Origin: Sphingomonas desiccabilis
GTDB taxonomy: Bacteria > Pseudomonadota > Alphaproteobacteria > Sphingomonadales > Sphingomonadaceae
Assembly (NCBI RefSeq): GCF_004135605.1
Contig: NZ_SDPT01000003.1
Location: forward strand, 186,001 to 250,000
Direction: 5' to 3'
DNA: 64,000 nucleotides
Under the pieces are notes generated by a model that was not told where the DNA came from, did not search any database, and was given only the letters and a program-made list of their open reading frames with translations. Shown piece by piece: positions 7,717 to 18,857 of the stretch (the stretch's first letter is position 1; each line of letters starts with the position of its first letter). The position numbers and the translations under genes were made by a program.

Positions 7717-10569
7717 ATGAGCGAGACGGACAACGACAAGCCGAAGCTGGGCGCGCGGGCACCGCTGGGGCTGAAGCGCACGGTGGAGACCGGCAAGGTG
7801 AAGCAGAGCTTCAGCCATGGCCGCTCCAACACCGTGGTCGTGGAGGTCAAGCGCCGCCGCGTGCTCGGCCGCCCGGGCGAAGAGCAGCAGCAGGCGGCGC
7901 CCGCCGCGGCACCGGAGGCCGCACCCGCGGCTGCGCCGGCAGCCGCCCCGGCGGCGCCGCGTGCGCCTGCGCCGAACCCGGCGGCGGCGAACGCCGGCCT
8001 GTCTCGTCATGAGATCCAGGCGAAGCTGCTGCGCGAGGCCGAAGAGGCCCGCATGACCGCGCTCGAAGAGGGGCGCCGTCGTGACGAGCGCCTGCGCCAG
8101 GAAGCGCAGGAGCAGGAGCAGCGTCGCGCCGAGGAAAACCGTCGCGCGGACGAAGCGCCCGTGGCGGCACCCGCGGCGCCGGCGGTGGAGCCGACGCCCG
8201 AGCCAAAGGTCGAAGCCGCGCCCGCACCGGCTCCGGCAGCGCCCGAGGTGTCCGAGCCGGTCGCAGCGGCACCCGCCGCTCCGACCCCCGCACCTGCGCC
8301 GACGCCTGCACCGGCTCCCGCAGCCGAAGCGCCGAAGCCGGCTGCGCCCGCCGCAGCCGCGCCGAAGCCGGCGGCCCCTGCCGCCCAGGCACCGCGCCGC
8401 CCGGCTGCACCGCAGCGCCCGCCGCAGCCGACGCAGCCCGTGACGGTGCAGTTCGACTCGTCGCTGCCCGCCCCGCGCCGCTTCACGCCCGTGCAGCGTC
8501 CCGAGATCCCGAAGCCCGAGCCCAAGCCCGCACCGGCCCCCACGCCGACGCCGAGCGCCTCGCCCGCTTCGAACAACGCCGCGCCTGCGAACCGCACCGG
8601 TGCGCTGCCGCCGCGTCGCAACGACGCCCCGAGCCGGCCTGCGCCCTCGCGCGACCGTAAGGGTGACGATCGTCGCCAGTCGGGCAAGCTCACGGTCACG
8701 CGTGCGCTGGGCGATGGCGATGGCGCGCGTGCGCGCTCGCTTGCTGCGCTGAAGCGTGCCCGCGAAAAGGAAAAGCGTCACTATGGCGGCCCGCGCGAGC
8801 CGCAGGCCAAGCAGGTCCGCGACGTCAAGGTTCCGGAGGCGATCACCGTCCAGGAACTCGCCAACCGCATGGCCGAAAAGGGCGCCGACCTCGTCAAGAC
8901 GCTGTTCAAGATGGGCATGCCCGTCACCATGACGCAGACCATCGACCAGGATACGGCCGAGCTGCTGGTGACCGAATTCGGCCACAACATCGTGCGCGTC
9001 TCGGATGCCGACATCGACCTGTCGATGGACACCACCGAGGACTCGGCCGACCAGCTGAAGCCCCGTCCGCCGGTGGTCACGATCATGGGCCATGTCGACC
9101 ACGGCAAGACCTCGCTGCTCGACGCGCTGCGCGGCACCGACGTGGTGCGCGGCGAGGCCGGCGGCATCACCCAGCACATCGGTGCGTATCAGGTGACGCT
9201 GAAGGACAAGTCGAAGATCACCTTCCTCGACACGCCGGGCCACGAGGCCTTCACCGAGATGCGGGCGCGCGGTGCCGACGTCACCGACATCGTCATCCTG
9301 GTGGTGGCGGCCGACGACGGGCTGATGCCGCAGACGATTGAGGCGATCAACCACACCAAGGCATCGGGCAAGCCGATGATCGTGGCGATCAACAAGATCG
9401 ACAAGCACGAGGCGAACCCGCAGCGGGTGCGCGAGCGTCTGCTCGAGCACAACGTCCAGGTCGAGGAAATGGGCGGCGAGACGCAGGACGTCGAAGTCTC
9501 CGCGCTCAAGAAGATCGGTCTCGATACCCTGATCGAGAAGATCCAGCTGCAGGCCGAGCTGCTCGAGCTGCAGGCCAACCCCGACCGTCAGGCCGAGGGT
9601 GCGGTGATCGAGGCGAAGCTCGACAAGGGCCGTGGGCCCGTCGCGACGATCCTGGTCAACCGCGGCACGCTCAAGGTCGGCGACGTGTTCGTCGTCGGCG
9701 CCGAGAGCGGCAAGGTCCGCGCGCTGATCGACGACAAGGGCCGTCAGGTGAAGCAGGCCGGACCGGCGATGCCGGTCGAGGTGCTGGGCCTGTCGGGCGT
9801 GCCGATGGCCGGCGACCTGCTGCAGGTGGTCGAGAACGAGGCGCGTGCCCGCGAAGTGGCGGAGTATCGTGCCGGCGTGATCCAGCAGAAGCGCACCACC
9901 AATGCGCCTGCGAGCCTGGAGAGCATGTTCTCCGCGCTCAAGGACAAGCAGGCGATCGAGTATCCGCTGGTCGTCAAGGCCGACACCCAGGGCACCGTCG
10001 AGGCGATCGTGGGCTCGCTCAACAAGATCTCGACCGACGAGATCCGGGTGCGGATCCTGCATTCGGGCGTGGGCGGCATCACCGAGAGCGACGTGACGCT
10101 CGCCGGGGCTTCGGGCGCGCCGATCATCGGCTTCAACGTCCGTCCCAACGCCAAGGCGCGCGAGATCGCCGAGCGGAACAAGGTGGCGCTGAAGTATTAC
10201 GACGTCATCTACGACCTGGTGGACGAGATCCGCGCCGGCATGGCGGGCGAGCTTGGTCCCGAGGCGTTCGAGACCGTCGTCGGCCGCGCCGAGATCCGCG
10301 AGGTCTTCTCCGCGGGCAAGACGGGCAAGGCCGCCGGTCTGCTGGTGGTCGAAGGCGCGATCCGCAAGGCGCTCAAGGCGCGCATCACGCGCAACGACGT
10401 CATCATCTACCAGGGCGAAATCGCCTCGCTCCGCCGGTTCAAGGACGATGTCGCCGAAGTCCGCGCTGGCCTGGAATGCGGTGTGACGTTCACGCAGAAC
10501 TTCACCGACATCAAGGCGGGCGACTTCCTCGAAACCTTCGAGGTCGAGATGCGCGAGCGCACGCTCTGA
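7717..10569 (+). CDS. infB: Translation initiation factor IF-2
   Basis: GTPase that delivers fMet-tRNA to the 30S subunit. The 950-residue protein has an IF2-N segment, a long Ala/Pro-rich linker (about residues 55-330), a second N-terminal module ([28 protein letters not shown]) and the G domain with GHVDHGKT (G1), DTPGHEAF (G3) and NKID (G4), then the beta-barrel and fMet-tRNA-binding domains to the C-terminus. The linker is made of repeated APAPAPA-type runs and is longer than in E. coli. A strong hairpin terminator follows 6 bases after the stop. Confidence 0.98.
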   Translation: MSETDNDKPKLGARAPLGLKRTVETGKVKQSFSHGRSNTVVVEVKRRRVLGRPGEEQQQAAPAAAPEAAPAAAPAAAPAAPRAPAPNPAAANAGLSRHEIQAKLLREAEEARMTALEEGRRRDERLRQEAQEQEQRRAEENRRADEAPVAAPAAPAVEPTPEPKVEAAPAPAPAAPEVSEPVAAAPAAPTPAPAPTPAPAPAAEAPKPAAPAAAAPKPAAPAAQAPRRPAAPQRPPQPTQPVTVQFDSSLPAPRRFTPVQRPEIPKPEPKPAPAPTPTPSASPASNNAAPANRTGALPPRRNDAPSRPAPSRDRKGDDRRQSGKLTVTRALGDGDGARARSLAALKRAREKEKRHYGGPREPQAKQVRDVKVPEAITVQELANRMAEKGADLVKTLFKMGMPVTMTQTIDQDTAELLVTEFGHNIVRVSDADIDLSMDTTEDSADQLKPRPPVVTIMGHVDHGKTSLLDALRGTDVVRGEAGGITQHIGAYQVTLKDKSKITFLDTPGHEAFTEMRARGADVTDIVILVVAADDGLMPQTIEAINHTKASGKPMIVAINKIDKHEANPQRVRERLLEHNVQVEEMGGETQDVEVSALKKIGLDTLIEKIQLQAELLELQANPDRQAEGAVIEAKLDKGRGPVATILVNRGTLKVGDVFVVGAESGKVRALIDDKGRQVKQAGPAMPVEVLGLSGVPMAGDLLQVVENEARAREVAEYRAGVIQQKRTTNAPASLESMFSALKDKQAIEYPLVVKADTQGTVEAIVGSLNKISTDEIRVRILHSGVGGITESDVTLAGASGAPIIGFNVRPNAKAREIAERNKVALKYYDVIYDLVDEIRAGMAGELGPEAFETVVGRAEIREVFSAGKTGKAAGLLVVEGAIRKALKARITRNDVIIYQGEIASLRRFKDDVAEVRAGLECGVTFTQNFTDIKAGDFLETFEVEMRERTL

Positions 10570-10575
10570 GTATCC

Positions 10576-10613
10576 GTGTCACCCCGGCTGCGGCCGGGGT
10601 GACACCTTCTTTT
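10576..10613 (+). terminator. Rho-independent terminator after infB
   Basis: A perfect 13-bp stem (GTGTCACCCCGGC, 10576-10588, paired with 10593-10605) with a TGCG loop is followed by CTTCTTTTC. The stem core resembles the family A palindromes, so a repeat half-unit may have become a terminator. It lies 14 bases upstream of rbfA and might reduce read-through rather than stop it fully. Confidence 0.8.
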
Positions 10614-10626
10614 CTAAGATTGCATC

Positions 10627-11028
10627 ATGAAGAACGAACCGCAGGAACGCTCCGTCCGCACGCTCCGCGTGGGCGAGCAGGTGCGCCACGTCCTGTCCGA
10701 GATCCTGCAGCGCGGCGACGTCCATGACGAGACGCTCGCCAGCCACATGGTGTCGGTGACCGAGGTGCGCATGTCCCCCGACCTGCGCCACGCGACCGTG
10801 TTCGTGAAGCCGCTGCTGGGCAAGGACGAGGAGGCGGTGCTCAAGGCACTGCGCACCAACACCGCCTATCTGCAGCGCGAGGTCGCGCATCGCGTGAAGA
10901 TGAAATATGCGGCCAAGCTCAAGTTCCTGGCGGACGACAGCTTCGAGGAAGCGAGCCACATCGAGGCGCTGCTGCGTGCGCCCAAGGTCGCGCAGGATCT
11001 GGGCGACGAAGCCACCAACGAAGATTGA
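10627..11028 (+). CDS. rbfA: Ribosome-binding factor A
   Basis: Cold-adaptation and 16S maturation factor that binds the 30S subunit near the 5' helix of 16S rRNA. The 133 residues show the KH-like fold with the family motifs [19 protein letters not shown] start, [17 protein letters not shown], and the late [19 protein letters not shown]. The usual position after infB is kept. The C-terminal tail is short and acidic. After its stop comes a toxin-antitoxin pair, not truB as in many relatives, where truB is usually next. Confidence 0.95.
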   Translation: MKNEPQERSVRTLRVGEQVRHVLSEILQRGDVHDETLASHMVSVTEVRMSPDLRHATVFVKPLLGKDEEAVLKALRTNTAYLQREVAHRVKMKYAAKLKFLADDSFEEASHIEALLRAPKVAQDLGDEATNED

Positions 11029-11039
11029 CGCGGCCGCCG

Positions 11040-11055
11040 GTAAGACGCATCTTAC
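11040..11055. promoter_or_regulatory. Perfect inverted repeat, candidate antitoxin operator
   Basis: GTAAGA-CGCA-TCTTAC is a perfect 6-bp-arm palindrome ending 4 bases before the antitoxin ATG. VapB/AbrB antitoxins commonly bind such palindromes to repress their own operon. The position leaves no room for a Shine-Dalgarno between the palindrome and the ATG. Confidence 0.55.
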
Positions 11056-11059
11056 TGAC

Positions 11060-11323
11060 ATGGGTGCGCATACCAGGATTTCAGAGAAAGGGCAGGTCGT
11101 GGTGCCGAAGGCGACGCGCGACCGGCTGGGCTGGGCGCCCGGAACCGAGCTCGACATCGTCGAGTCGACGGATGCGATCATCCTGCGTCCGCGCCGCCCG
11201 GGCGGGCGGTTGACCGTCGACGAGGGCTTGGCGCGGCTGCGCGCGCTGTACCGTCACGAAGGCCCGGCGATCCCGGTCGAGGCGCTGAACTGGTCCCCGG
11301 ACGTGGATGACGACCCCGCGTGA
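11060..11323 (+). CDS. AbrB/MazE-fold antitoxin (VapB-like)
   Basis: An 87-residue protein with an N-terminal SpoVT/AbrB DNA-binding fold (TRISEKGQVVVPKATRDRLGWAPGTELDIVES, given in part) and a flexible acidic C-terminal half that would wrap the toxin. The ATG at 11060 is chosen because the domain starts directly there; no Shine-Dalgarno is visible. Its stop overlaps the toxin start by 4 bases (GTGA), the classic coupling of toxin-antitoxin pairs. In the known family the pair autoregulates through a palindromic operator, and one sits just upstream. Confidence 0.85.
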   Translation: MGAHTRISEKGQVVVPKATRDRLGWAPGTELDIVESTDAIILRPRRPGGRLTVDEGLARLRALYRHEGPAIPVEALNWSPDVDDDPA

Positions 11324-11706
11324 AGGCGGTCGACACCAACATTCTCGCCCGCTTGATCCTGCAGGACGATCCGCATCAGGCGCGGCTTGCGGAGGCGATC
11401 CTGCGCGAACCCGTATGGGTTTCCAACACCGTGTGGATCGAGCTGGGTTGGGTGCTCGGCAAGCGGCTGCGGCTCGACCATGGCATCGTCGCCGATGCGC
11501 TGGAGACGCTGCTGATGCTGGAAACCGTCCATGTCGCCGACCGGGAGGGTCTCTCCTGGGCGATCGGGCGCTACCGCGCCGGTGCGGACTGGGCGGATGC
11601 GGTGCATCTGGTGGCGGCACGCGGCGTCGGCGACCGCTTCGTCACCTTCGACCAGGGGATCGCCCGCGTCGACACGCCGCCCCTTCCGATCGAGACCCTC
11701 GCCTGA
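11320..11706 (+). CDS. PIN-domain ribonuclease toxin (VapC-like)
   Basis: A 128-residue PIN-domain protein, the usual size of VapC toxins, which cut tRNA or rRNA. It begins KAVDTNILARLIL with the first catalytic Asp, has the mid-domain Glu (VWIELGWVLGK), and ends with ADWADAVHLVAARG and the Asp of FVTFDQGIA, so the acidic residues needed to bind metal are all present and the toxin looks intact. The start is GTG at 11320, overlapping the antitoxin stop. Its TGA in turn overlaps the ATG of tdk by one base, so the thymidine kinase gene may be translated from the same message. Confidence 0.88.
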   Translation: MKAVDTNILARLILQDDPHQARLAEAILREPVWVSNTVWIELGWVLGKRLRLDHGIVADALETLLMLETVHVADREGLSWAIGRYRAGADWADAVHLVAARGVGDRFVTFDQGIARVDTPPLPIETLA

Positions 11707-12278
11707 TGGCCAAGCTCTATTTCTACTACGCCTCGATGAACGCGGGGAAGTCGACCACGCTGCTGCAGGCCGACTTCAACTATCGCGAGCGGGGGCTCAC
11801 CACGCTCTTGTTCACCGCCGCGCTCGACGACCGGGCGGGGGCGGGGACGATCGGGTCGCGGATCGGCCTTTCGGCCCCTGCGGCGATGTTCGATGCGGCG
11901 ACCGACCTCCAAGCGGCCGTGGCCGCCGAGCCGCAGCCCGTCGGCTGCGTGCTGGTGGACGAGGCGCAGTTCCTGTCGGCGGAACAGGTCGACCAGCTCG
12001 CGCGGGTCGCCGACGAGCTGAACGTGCCGGTGCTCGCCTATGGGCTGCGCACCGATTTCCAGGGCGTGCTGTTCCCGGGCTCGGCGCGGCTGCTTGCGAT
12101 TGCGGATGCGCTGGTGGAGATCAAGTCGGTGTGCGTGTGCGGGCGCAAGGCGACGATGAACCTGCGCGTCGATTCGCAGGGCCGCGCCGTGACCCAGGGC
12201 GCGCAAACCGAGATCGGCGGCAACGACCGTTACCTTGCGCTGTGCCGCAAGCATTTCTGTGAGGCGATGCGGGGCTAG
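11706..12278 (+). CDS. tdk: Thymidine kinase
   Basis: Type II thymidine kinase that phosphorylates thymidine for salvage into dTMP. The 190 residues contain the P-loop (SMNAGKSTTLL, about residues 10-20), the Walker B/catalytic DEAQFL (about 86-91), the lasso-loop Gly/Thr residues near the end (TEIGGNDRYLALCRKHF) and Cys pairs (CVCG, CRKHFC) of the structural zinc site. The start ATG overlaps the stop of the PIN toxin. Followed by a 200-base gap with a family B repeat. Confidence 0.95.
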   Translation: MAKLYFYYASMNAGKSTTLLQADFNYRERGLTTLLFTAALDDRAGAGTIGSRIGLSAPAAMFDAATDLQAAVAAEPQPVGCVLVDEAQFLSAEQVDQLARVADELNVPVLAYGLRTDFQGVLFPGSARLLAIADALVEIKSVCVCGRKATMNLRVDSQGRAVTQGAQTEIGGNDRYLALCRKHFCEAMRG

Positions 12279-12289
12279 GGCGACACCCA

Positions 12290-12405
12290 CCCGTTTCGCC
12301 TAGAGTAGGGATGAGCTTGTCGAGAGCCCGTATCGAGAGGGGCGGCGCGCGCGGTCTCTCGATACGCCGTCTCGACAAGCTCGACGGTTCCTCGAGACAA
12401 ACGGG
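12290..12405. repeat. Long imperfect inverted repeat (family B), copy 2
   Basis: The outer arms CCCGTTTCGCCTAGAG and CTCGAGACAAACGGG, and the inner arms GAGCTTGTCGAGAGCCCGTATCGAG and its near-complement (12353-12391), form a cruciform-like element. It shares TCTCGATACGCCGTCTCGA with the copy at 2928-3078. It lies between tdk and the M50 protease gene. Confidence 0.75.
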
Positions 12406-12476
12406 AAGGTAGCAGGACGCGCATTTGTCGGCTGGACTTGCGGCAGGTCCCGCGCATCGCCACTGACACACCCATC

Positions 12477-13163
12477 ATGGACATCGCACAAATCCTCTGG
12501 ACCATCGCCGTGTGGCTCGTGCCGCTGGTGATCGCCATCGTCTTCCACGAGGTCGCGCACGGCGTGGTCGCCAACTGGCTGGGCGATCCGACCGCGGCGG
12601 AGCAGCGGCGGCTGACCTTCAACCCGGTTCGCCATGCAGACCCGATCGGCACGGTCGCGCTGCCGCTGGTGCTGGCGGTGTCGGGCGCACCGGTGTTCGG
12701 ATGGGCCAAGCCGGTGCCCGTGGACGCGCGGCGCCTGCGCAACCCGCGCTGGCACATGGTGCTGGTGGCGCTTGCCGGGCCGGGCATCAACCTGCTGCTG
12801 GCGCTCACCGCCGCGCTGCTGATCGCGGTGGTGGCGTCCGTCACTGGCGGCGAAGCGGGGGACGTCAGCCGGTTCGTCGTCAGCAACCTCATCAACTTCG
12901 TGCGGATCAACCTCTTCCTGGCGGTGTTCAACCTGCTGCCGGTGCCGCCGTTCGACGGCGGGCATGTGGTGGAAGGGCTGCTGCCGCGCTCGCTCGCCTG
13001 GCGCTACGCGCAGCTCGGGCGCTTCGGAATCCCCGTGCTGCTGCTCCTCCTGCTGGTGCTGCCGATGCTGTCGCCGCAGCTGAACGTGGTCGGGCGCGTG
13101 GTGTCGCCGATCGTGTTCGGCCTGGCCGACGCGCTGCTGCGGCTCGTCGGGCTGGGGGGCTGA
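12477..13163 (+). CDS. Site-2 protease family membrane protein (M50)
   Basis: A 228-residue membrane metalloprotease-like protein. The zinc site HEVAH (residues 24-28) lies in the first membrane segment and the second motif NLLPVPPFDGGHV (about 156-168) supplies the Asp ligand. About five or six hydrophobic segments are visible and there is no PDZ domain, so it belongs to the short SpoIVFB/Rv2869c-like group, not RseP. The ATG at 12477 gives a normal N-terminus; an upstream in-frame ATG would add 13 unconserved residues. Substrate unknown. It shares its transcript with truB, which starts 1 base after the stop. Confidence 0.85.
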   Translation: MDIAQILWTIAVWLVPLVIAIVFHEVAHGVVANWLGDPTAAEQRRLTFNPVRHADPIGTVALPLVLAVSGAPVFGWAKPVPVDARRLRNPRWHMVLVALAGPGINLLLALTAALLIAVVASVTGGEAGDVSRFVVSNLINFVRINLFLAVFNLLPVPPFDGGHVVEGLLPRSLAWRYAQLGRFGIPVLLLLLLVLPMLSPQLNVVGRVVSPIVFGLADALLRLVGLGG

Positions 13164-13164
13164 G

Positions 13165-14058
13165 ATGCACGGCTGGATATTGCTCGACAAGCCGCTGGGG
13201 CTCGGCTCGACCCAGGGCGTGAGCGCGGTCAAGCGTGCGCTGCGCGACGGCGGCTATGGCAAGTTCAAGGTCGGCCACGGCGGCACGCTCGATCCGCTGG
13301 CGACCGGCGTGCTGCCGATCGCGCTGGGCGAGGCGACCAAGCTCGCCGGGCGGATGCTCGATAGCGACAAGGTCTATGAGTTCAGCGTCCAGTTCGGCGC
13401 GCAGACCGACACGCTCGACCGCGAAGGCGCGGTGATCGCGGAGTCCGACGTGCGGCCCACCCGCGCCGCGCTGGAGGCGGTGCTGGCGCGTTTCACCGGT
13501 CCGATCGAGCAGGTGCCGCCCGCGTACTCGGCGCTCAAGGTCGACGGCCAGCGCGCCTATGATCTCGCGCGGGCCGGCGAGGAGGTGACGCTCAAGAGCC
13601 GCGACGTCACCATCCACGCGCTGACGATCGCCGACGCCGGCGAGGGAACGCTGGAGGAGGCCACCCTCACCGCCCATGTCTCGAAGGGCACCTATATCCG
13701 CAGCCTCGCGCGCGACATCGCGCTGGCGCTGGGAAGCGTCGGCCACGTCACCATGCTGCGGCGGGTAAAGGCGGGGCCGTTCGGGCTCGACGCGGCCATT
13801 TCGCTGGACAAATTGGCGGAACTCGGTAAGGGCCACGCGCTTGCACAAGCGCTTCTGCCATTGAGGGCGGGGCTGGACGACATCCCGGCTTTTTCCCTCA
13901 CCCCCGGCCAGGCAGGGCGGCTCCGTCAGGGGCAGCAGTTGGTCGGGATCGCCGCTGACGATGGTCAGGCCTTTGCGACGCTGGACGCGGTTCCGGTCGC
14001 CTTGGTCGAGGTCCAGCACGGGGTCGCCCGTGTCGTTCGCGGCTTCAACCTCGAATAG
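13165..14058 (+). CDS. truB: tRNA pseudouridine(55) synthase
   Basis: Makes the near-universal pseudouridine 55 in the T-loop of tRNA. The 297 residues carry the family start [46 protein letters not shown] with the catalytic Asp (in GTLDPLATG), the [18 protein letters not shown] strand and the [13 protein letters not shown] motif, plus a C-terminal PUA-like region. Follows the M50 gene closely and is 11 bases ahead of rpsO, the common truB-rpsO-pnp order. Confidence 0.96.
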   Translation: MHGWILLDKPLGLGSTQGVSAVKRALRDGGYGKFKVGHGGTLDPLATGVLPIALGEATKLAGRMLDSDKVYEFSVQFGAQTDTLDREGAVIAESDVRPTRAALEAVLARFTGPIEQVPPAYSALKVDGQRAYDLARAGEEVTLKSRDVTIHALTIADAGEGTLEEATLTAHVSKGTYIRSLARDIALALGSVGHVTMLRRVKAGPFGLDAAISLDKLAELGKGHALAQALLPLRAGLDDIPAFSLTPGQAGRLRQGQQLVGIAADDGQAFATLDAVPVALVEVQHGVARVVRGFNLE

Positions 14059-14069
14059 AAAGGACGACG

Positions 14070-14339
14070 ATGTCGATCACCCCGGAGCGCAAGGAAGCGC
14101 TGATCAACGAACACGCCCGCGAGAGCGGTGACACCGGCAGCCCCGAGGTCCAGGTCGCGATCTTGACCGAGCGGATCTCCAACCTGACCGAGCACTTCAA
14201 GACCCACGCGAAGGACAACCACTCGCGCCGCGGTCTGCTGATGCTGGTCAACAAGCGTCGTTCGCTGCTCGACTACCTCCGCAAGAAGGATGCCGAGCGC
14301 TACACCGCGCTGATCGCGAAGCTGGGTCTTCGCAAGTAA
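14070..14339 (+). CDS. rpsO: 30S ribosomal protein S15
   Basis: Primary 16S rRNA-binding protein of the 30S platform. The 89-residue length is exactly that of the family, with the conserved [29 protein letters not shown] and the C-terminal [19 protein letters not shown] segments. AAAGGA precedes the ATG. A GC-rich hairpin terminator follows immediately, and then a structured leader ahead of pnp. Confidence 0.98.
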   Translation: MSITPERKEALINEHARESGDTGSPEVQVAILTERISNLTEHFKTHAKDNHSRRGLLMLVNKRRSLLDYLRKKDAERYTALIAKLGLRK

Positions 14340-14341
14340 GG

Positions 14342-14370
14342 AACGGCGCCCCGCGGGGCGCCGTTTTCTT
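14342..14370 (+). terminator. Rho-independent terminator after rpsO
   Basis: Self-complementary AACGGCGCCCC / GGGGCGCCGTT (14342-14352 with 14355-14365) followed by TTCTT. It lies directly after the rpsO stop and probably separates part of the rpsO transcripts from pnp. Confidence 0.8.
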
Positions 14371-14578
14371 ATCCCGGCCAAAGCCGGTATAGGAGGCAGG
14401 CGGCCACCCCGGCCGCGACGAATTTCCTCCGACCTCCCGCCCGTCCGGCGGTGTCGGAGCAAGCAGGACCGGACGCAATCCGGCGATCTGGTCCCGAGCC
14501 CCAAGCGGCTCACCCCTGCGGGCAGGTGCCCGCAAGCTGCCCCGGCCGGCATCGGGCCGCCGGAGTGAAGGAAACGAC
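14371..14578 (+). promoter_or_regulatory. Structured 5' leader of pnp
   Basis: The 208 bases between the rpsO terminator and pnp hold no gene but four adjacent hairpins: CGGCC/GGCCG near 14401, CTCCGAC/GTCGGAG (about 14427-14459), GGACC..CCGGA/TCCGG..GGTCC (about 14466-14495) and TGCGGGC/GCCCGCA (about 14517-14534). GAAGGAA precedes the ATG. In E. coli the pnp leader folds and is the site of autoregulation by RNase III and PNPase; a similar role here is inferred only. Confidence 0.5.
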
Positions 14579-16918
<2,340 letters not shown>

Positions 16919-16944
16919 TCGGTTGCTGAAACCGATCGAAGAAG

Positions 16945-16977
16945 AGGGGCTCGCGGCAACGCGGGCCCCTTTTTCTT
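16945..16977 (+). terminator. Rho-independent terminator after pnp
   Basis: A 10-bp stem AGGGGCTCGC / GCGGGCCCCT (16945-16954 with 16961-16970, one G-U) with a GGCAAC loop is followed by TTTTCTT. A smaller 8-bp hairpin (GATCGGTT/AACCGATC, 16917-16937) overlaps the pnp stop codon just upstream. Confidence 0.88.
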
Positions 16978-17059
16978 GCAGCGCTTCCAATTGCTTGTGC
17001 CCTGCGGCCGTGCCATGGAGCGCAGCCGCCTTGGGCGGCGGTGGGGAGCAGCACGCGTA

Positions 17060-18067
17060 ATGCCGAAGGCGGGAAACCATTTCCTGGAACGCTTGCCGCT
17101 CGCCAGCGATCGGCCGGTGCTGGGCGTATCGGTCACCCTGATCTTGGTCGCGGGCGCCTTTGTGCTGCGCTGGTTCGCGGACCCGTTCCTGCCGAGCGGC
17201 TTTCCCTACGTCACCTTCTTCCCAGCGGTGATCGTCAGCTCCTTTCTGTTCGGAGCGCGGCTCGGGGCCTTGTCCGCTTTGCTGTGCGGGCTGCTCGCCT
17301 GGTATTATTTCATCCCGCAGTTTCGCAGCTTCGACGTTGCAGGGCCGGGCGTGCTCGCCCTCCTCTTCTACGTCTTCGTCGTCGTGACCGACATCACCCT
17401 AGTGCACTGGATGCAGCGCGCGAACCGCAACCTGGCGCGCGAGCGCGAGCTGAGCCGGATGCTGGCGGAAACGCGCGAGCTGCTGTTTTCCGAGCTCCAG
17501 CACCGGGTGTCGAACAACCTGCAGGTCGCGGCGGGGCTGCTCTCCGTCCAGAAGCGGCAGGTCGCCGACACGACGGCGCGGGCGGCGCTGGACGAGGCGG
17601 CACGCCGGCTCGCGCTGATCGGCCGGATCAGTCGCCAGCTCTACGACGCCGGTGGCGCCGCGCGGAGCATGCGCGAATTCCTGGAGCCGCTGTGCGCCGA
17701 CGTGGTCGAGGCGAGCGGTCGTACGGGCGTGCGCTGTTCGATCAACGTGGCGGAGGACGCACCGCTCTCGCCGGACGCGGCGATCCCGCTCGCGCTGATC
17801 GTCGCCGAGGCGATGGCAAACGCGATCGAGCACGGCTTTCGCGACAAGGAGAGCGGCTGCATCGAGGTGCATCTGGCGCGGCATGGCGCCGACATGGTGA
17901 AGGTCGAGGTCCGCGACGACGGGGACGGCCTGCCGGACGGCTTCCGGATCGAGGCATCCGACAGCCTGGGTCTCAAGATCGCGACGATGCTAGCAACCCA
18001 GCTAAACGGGAAGTTCGACCTGATCCGCGAGCATGGCACGACCGCACGCCTGCTGCTGCCTGCCTGA
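17060..18067 (+). CDS. Membrane sensor histidine kinase (DUF4118 + HisKA_2 type)
   Basis: A 335-residue sensor kinase. Residues about 15-120 form four membrane segments of the KdpD-like DUF4118 type (PFLPSGFPYVTFFPAVIVSSFLFG). Next comes the phospho-acceptor box FSELQHRVSNNLQVAAGLL with His148, the HisKA_2/HWE style common in alphaproteobacteria, and then an HATPase with the N-box (VAEAMANAIEHGF) and DDGDGLP. The ATG at 17060 has GGGGAG upstream. No response regulator is adjacent; such kinases often act on PhyR-like or single-domain regulators elsewhere. The signal sensed is unknown. Confidence 0.88.
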   Translation: MPKAGNHFLERLPLASDRPVLGVSVTLILVAGAFVLRWFADPFLPSGFPYVTFFPAVIVSSFLFGARLGALSALLCGLLAWYYFIPQFRSFDVAGPGVLALLFYVFVVVTDITLVHWMQRANRNLARERELSRMLAETRELLFSELQHRVSNNLQVAAGLLSVQKRQVADTTARAALDEAARRLALIGRISRQLYDAGGAARSMREFLEPLCADVVEASGRTGVRCSINVAEDAPLSPDAAIPLALIVAEAMANAIEHGFRDKESGCIEVHLARHGADMVKVEVRDDGDGLPDGFRIEASDSLGLKIATMLATQLNGKFDLIREHGTTARLLLPA

Positions 18068-18133
18068 ACGGGAGGGAACCGCGCGTCTGCCCATGCGCTG
18101 ACCGCGGACACCCCTTATCGCGAGGAGCATGCC

Positions 18134-18502
18134 GTGGACGACGAACGGGTATGGCAGTTCGAGGAAAGCCTGTGGACGGGCGATGCGGAGCATTATCGCG
18201 CCTCCATCGATAACGAGAGCGTGATGGTCTTGCCGACCAAGCCGTTCGTGGTCACGGGCATGCAGGCCGCCGATGCGGTCTCGGATACACCGCGATGGGA
18301 ATCCGTCGCCTTCTCCAATCAGCAGATCATGCGCCCGCAGGAGGGGCTGATCGTCATCGGCTATACCGCAGAGGCCGCGCGGGGCGAGGAGCGCTATGTG
18401 GCGCACTGCACCTCGACCTACCGTCGGCTGGCGCATGAGGAATGGCGCGTGGTGCAACACCAACAGACGCTGCCGCCGGTCGCGGAAGCCAGGGAAGGCT
18501 GA
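18134..18502 (+). CDS. NTF2-like (DUF4440/SnoaL-type) protein
   Basis: A 122-residue cytosolic protein with the cone-shaped NTF2 pattern: an N-terminal helix (VWQFEESLWTGDAEHY), the strand pair ..VLPTKPFVVTGMQAADAV.., then IGYTAEAARGEERYVAHCTSTYRR and a final EWRVVQHQQT strand. The GTG start at 18134 is preceded by GAGGAG at 7 bases. A competing ATG at 18129 is out of frame. Function unknown; members bind or turn over small molecules. It runs convergent with the tmRNA gene. Confidence 0.7.
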   Translation: MDDERVWQFEESLWTGDAEHYRASIDNESVMVLPTKPFVVTGMQAADAVSDTPRWESVAFSNQQIMRPQEGLIVIGYTAEAARGEERYVAHCTSTYRRLAHEEWRVVQHQQTLPPVAEAREG

Positions 18503-18513
18503 GGCGGATGAGT

Positions 18514-18850
18514 GGGGAGCTTCTGTTGCCCGGTGCTCCCCGAACCGCTGGAATCCGCTTCTGTTGCCCGGTGCGGTCCAACCGCGCATTTTAGAGTAAC
18601 CTTAGGCCGTTAGGCCTTGGGGTTACGCCGCAATAGCGAGTGCTTCGTTATCGTTGGCACTTGTGTAATGGGCCGTTGCGGTGGTCCCATTCCGAGCGAA
18701 AACAGCGCCTTTCAACACACGTCGATCCTGGTTCGGCCCCGTCAGGACCGGCCTGGAAGGCTGGTTCTGGTGGAGCCGCCGGGTACTGCCCCCGGGTCCG
18801 CTGCGCCTAGTCTACGCCGCAGTTTATCGCCATATCCGGCCGAAGCCGGC
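18514..18850 (-). ncRNA. ssrA: Two-piece (circularly permuted) tmRNA
   Basis: Rescues stalled ribosomes. Reading the minus strand, an acceptor piece comes first and ends CGGCTCC-ACCA at 18768, with a T-arm CCGGG-GGCAGTA-CCCGG. After a 27-base intervening segment the coding piece starts GGGGCCG at 18740, which pairs with CGGCTCC over all 7 acceptor positions (one G-U). The tag ORF lies at 18658-18623. The coding piece ends in two hairpins (about 18580-18551 and 18541-18514) that share the identical 18-base segment GCACCGGGCAACAGAAGC. This permuted form is typical of alphaproteobacteria. The 5' and 3' ends given are approximate. Confidence 0.93.
18623..18658 (-). other. tmRNA tag-peptide reading frame (ANDNEALAIAA)
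   Basis: Codons GCC AAC GAT AAC, then GAA GCA CTC GCT ATT GCG GCG TAA. The resume codon is GCC at 18658-18656. The tag ends in the hydrophobic Ala-Ala degron recognised by ClpXP/ClpAP and resembles tags known from sphingomonads. Confidence 0.92.
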
Positions 18851-18857
18851 AGAAGCG

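Noticed and set aside
7558..10062. Long minus-strand frame opposite infB
   Set aside because: Mirrors infB codon structure; no protein-like motifs. Similarly at 14510-17080 opposite pnp.
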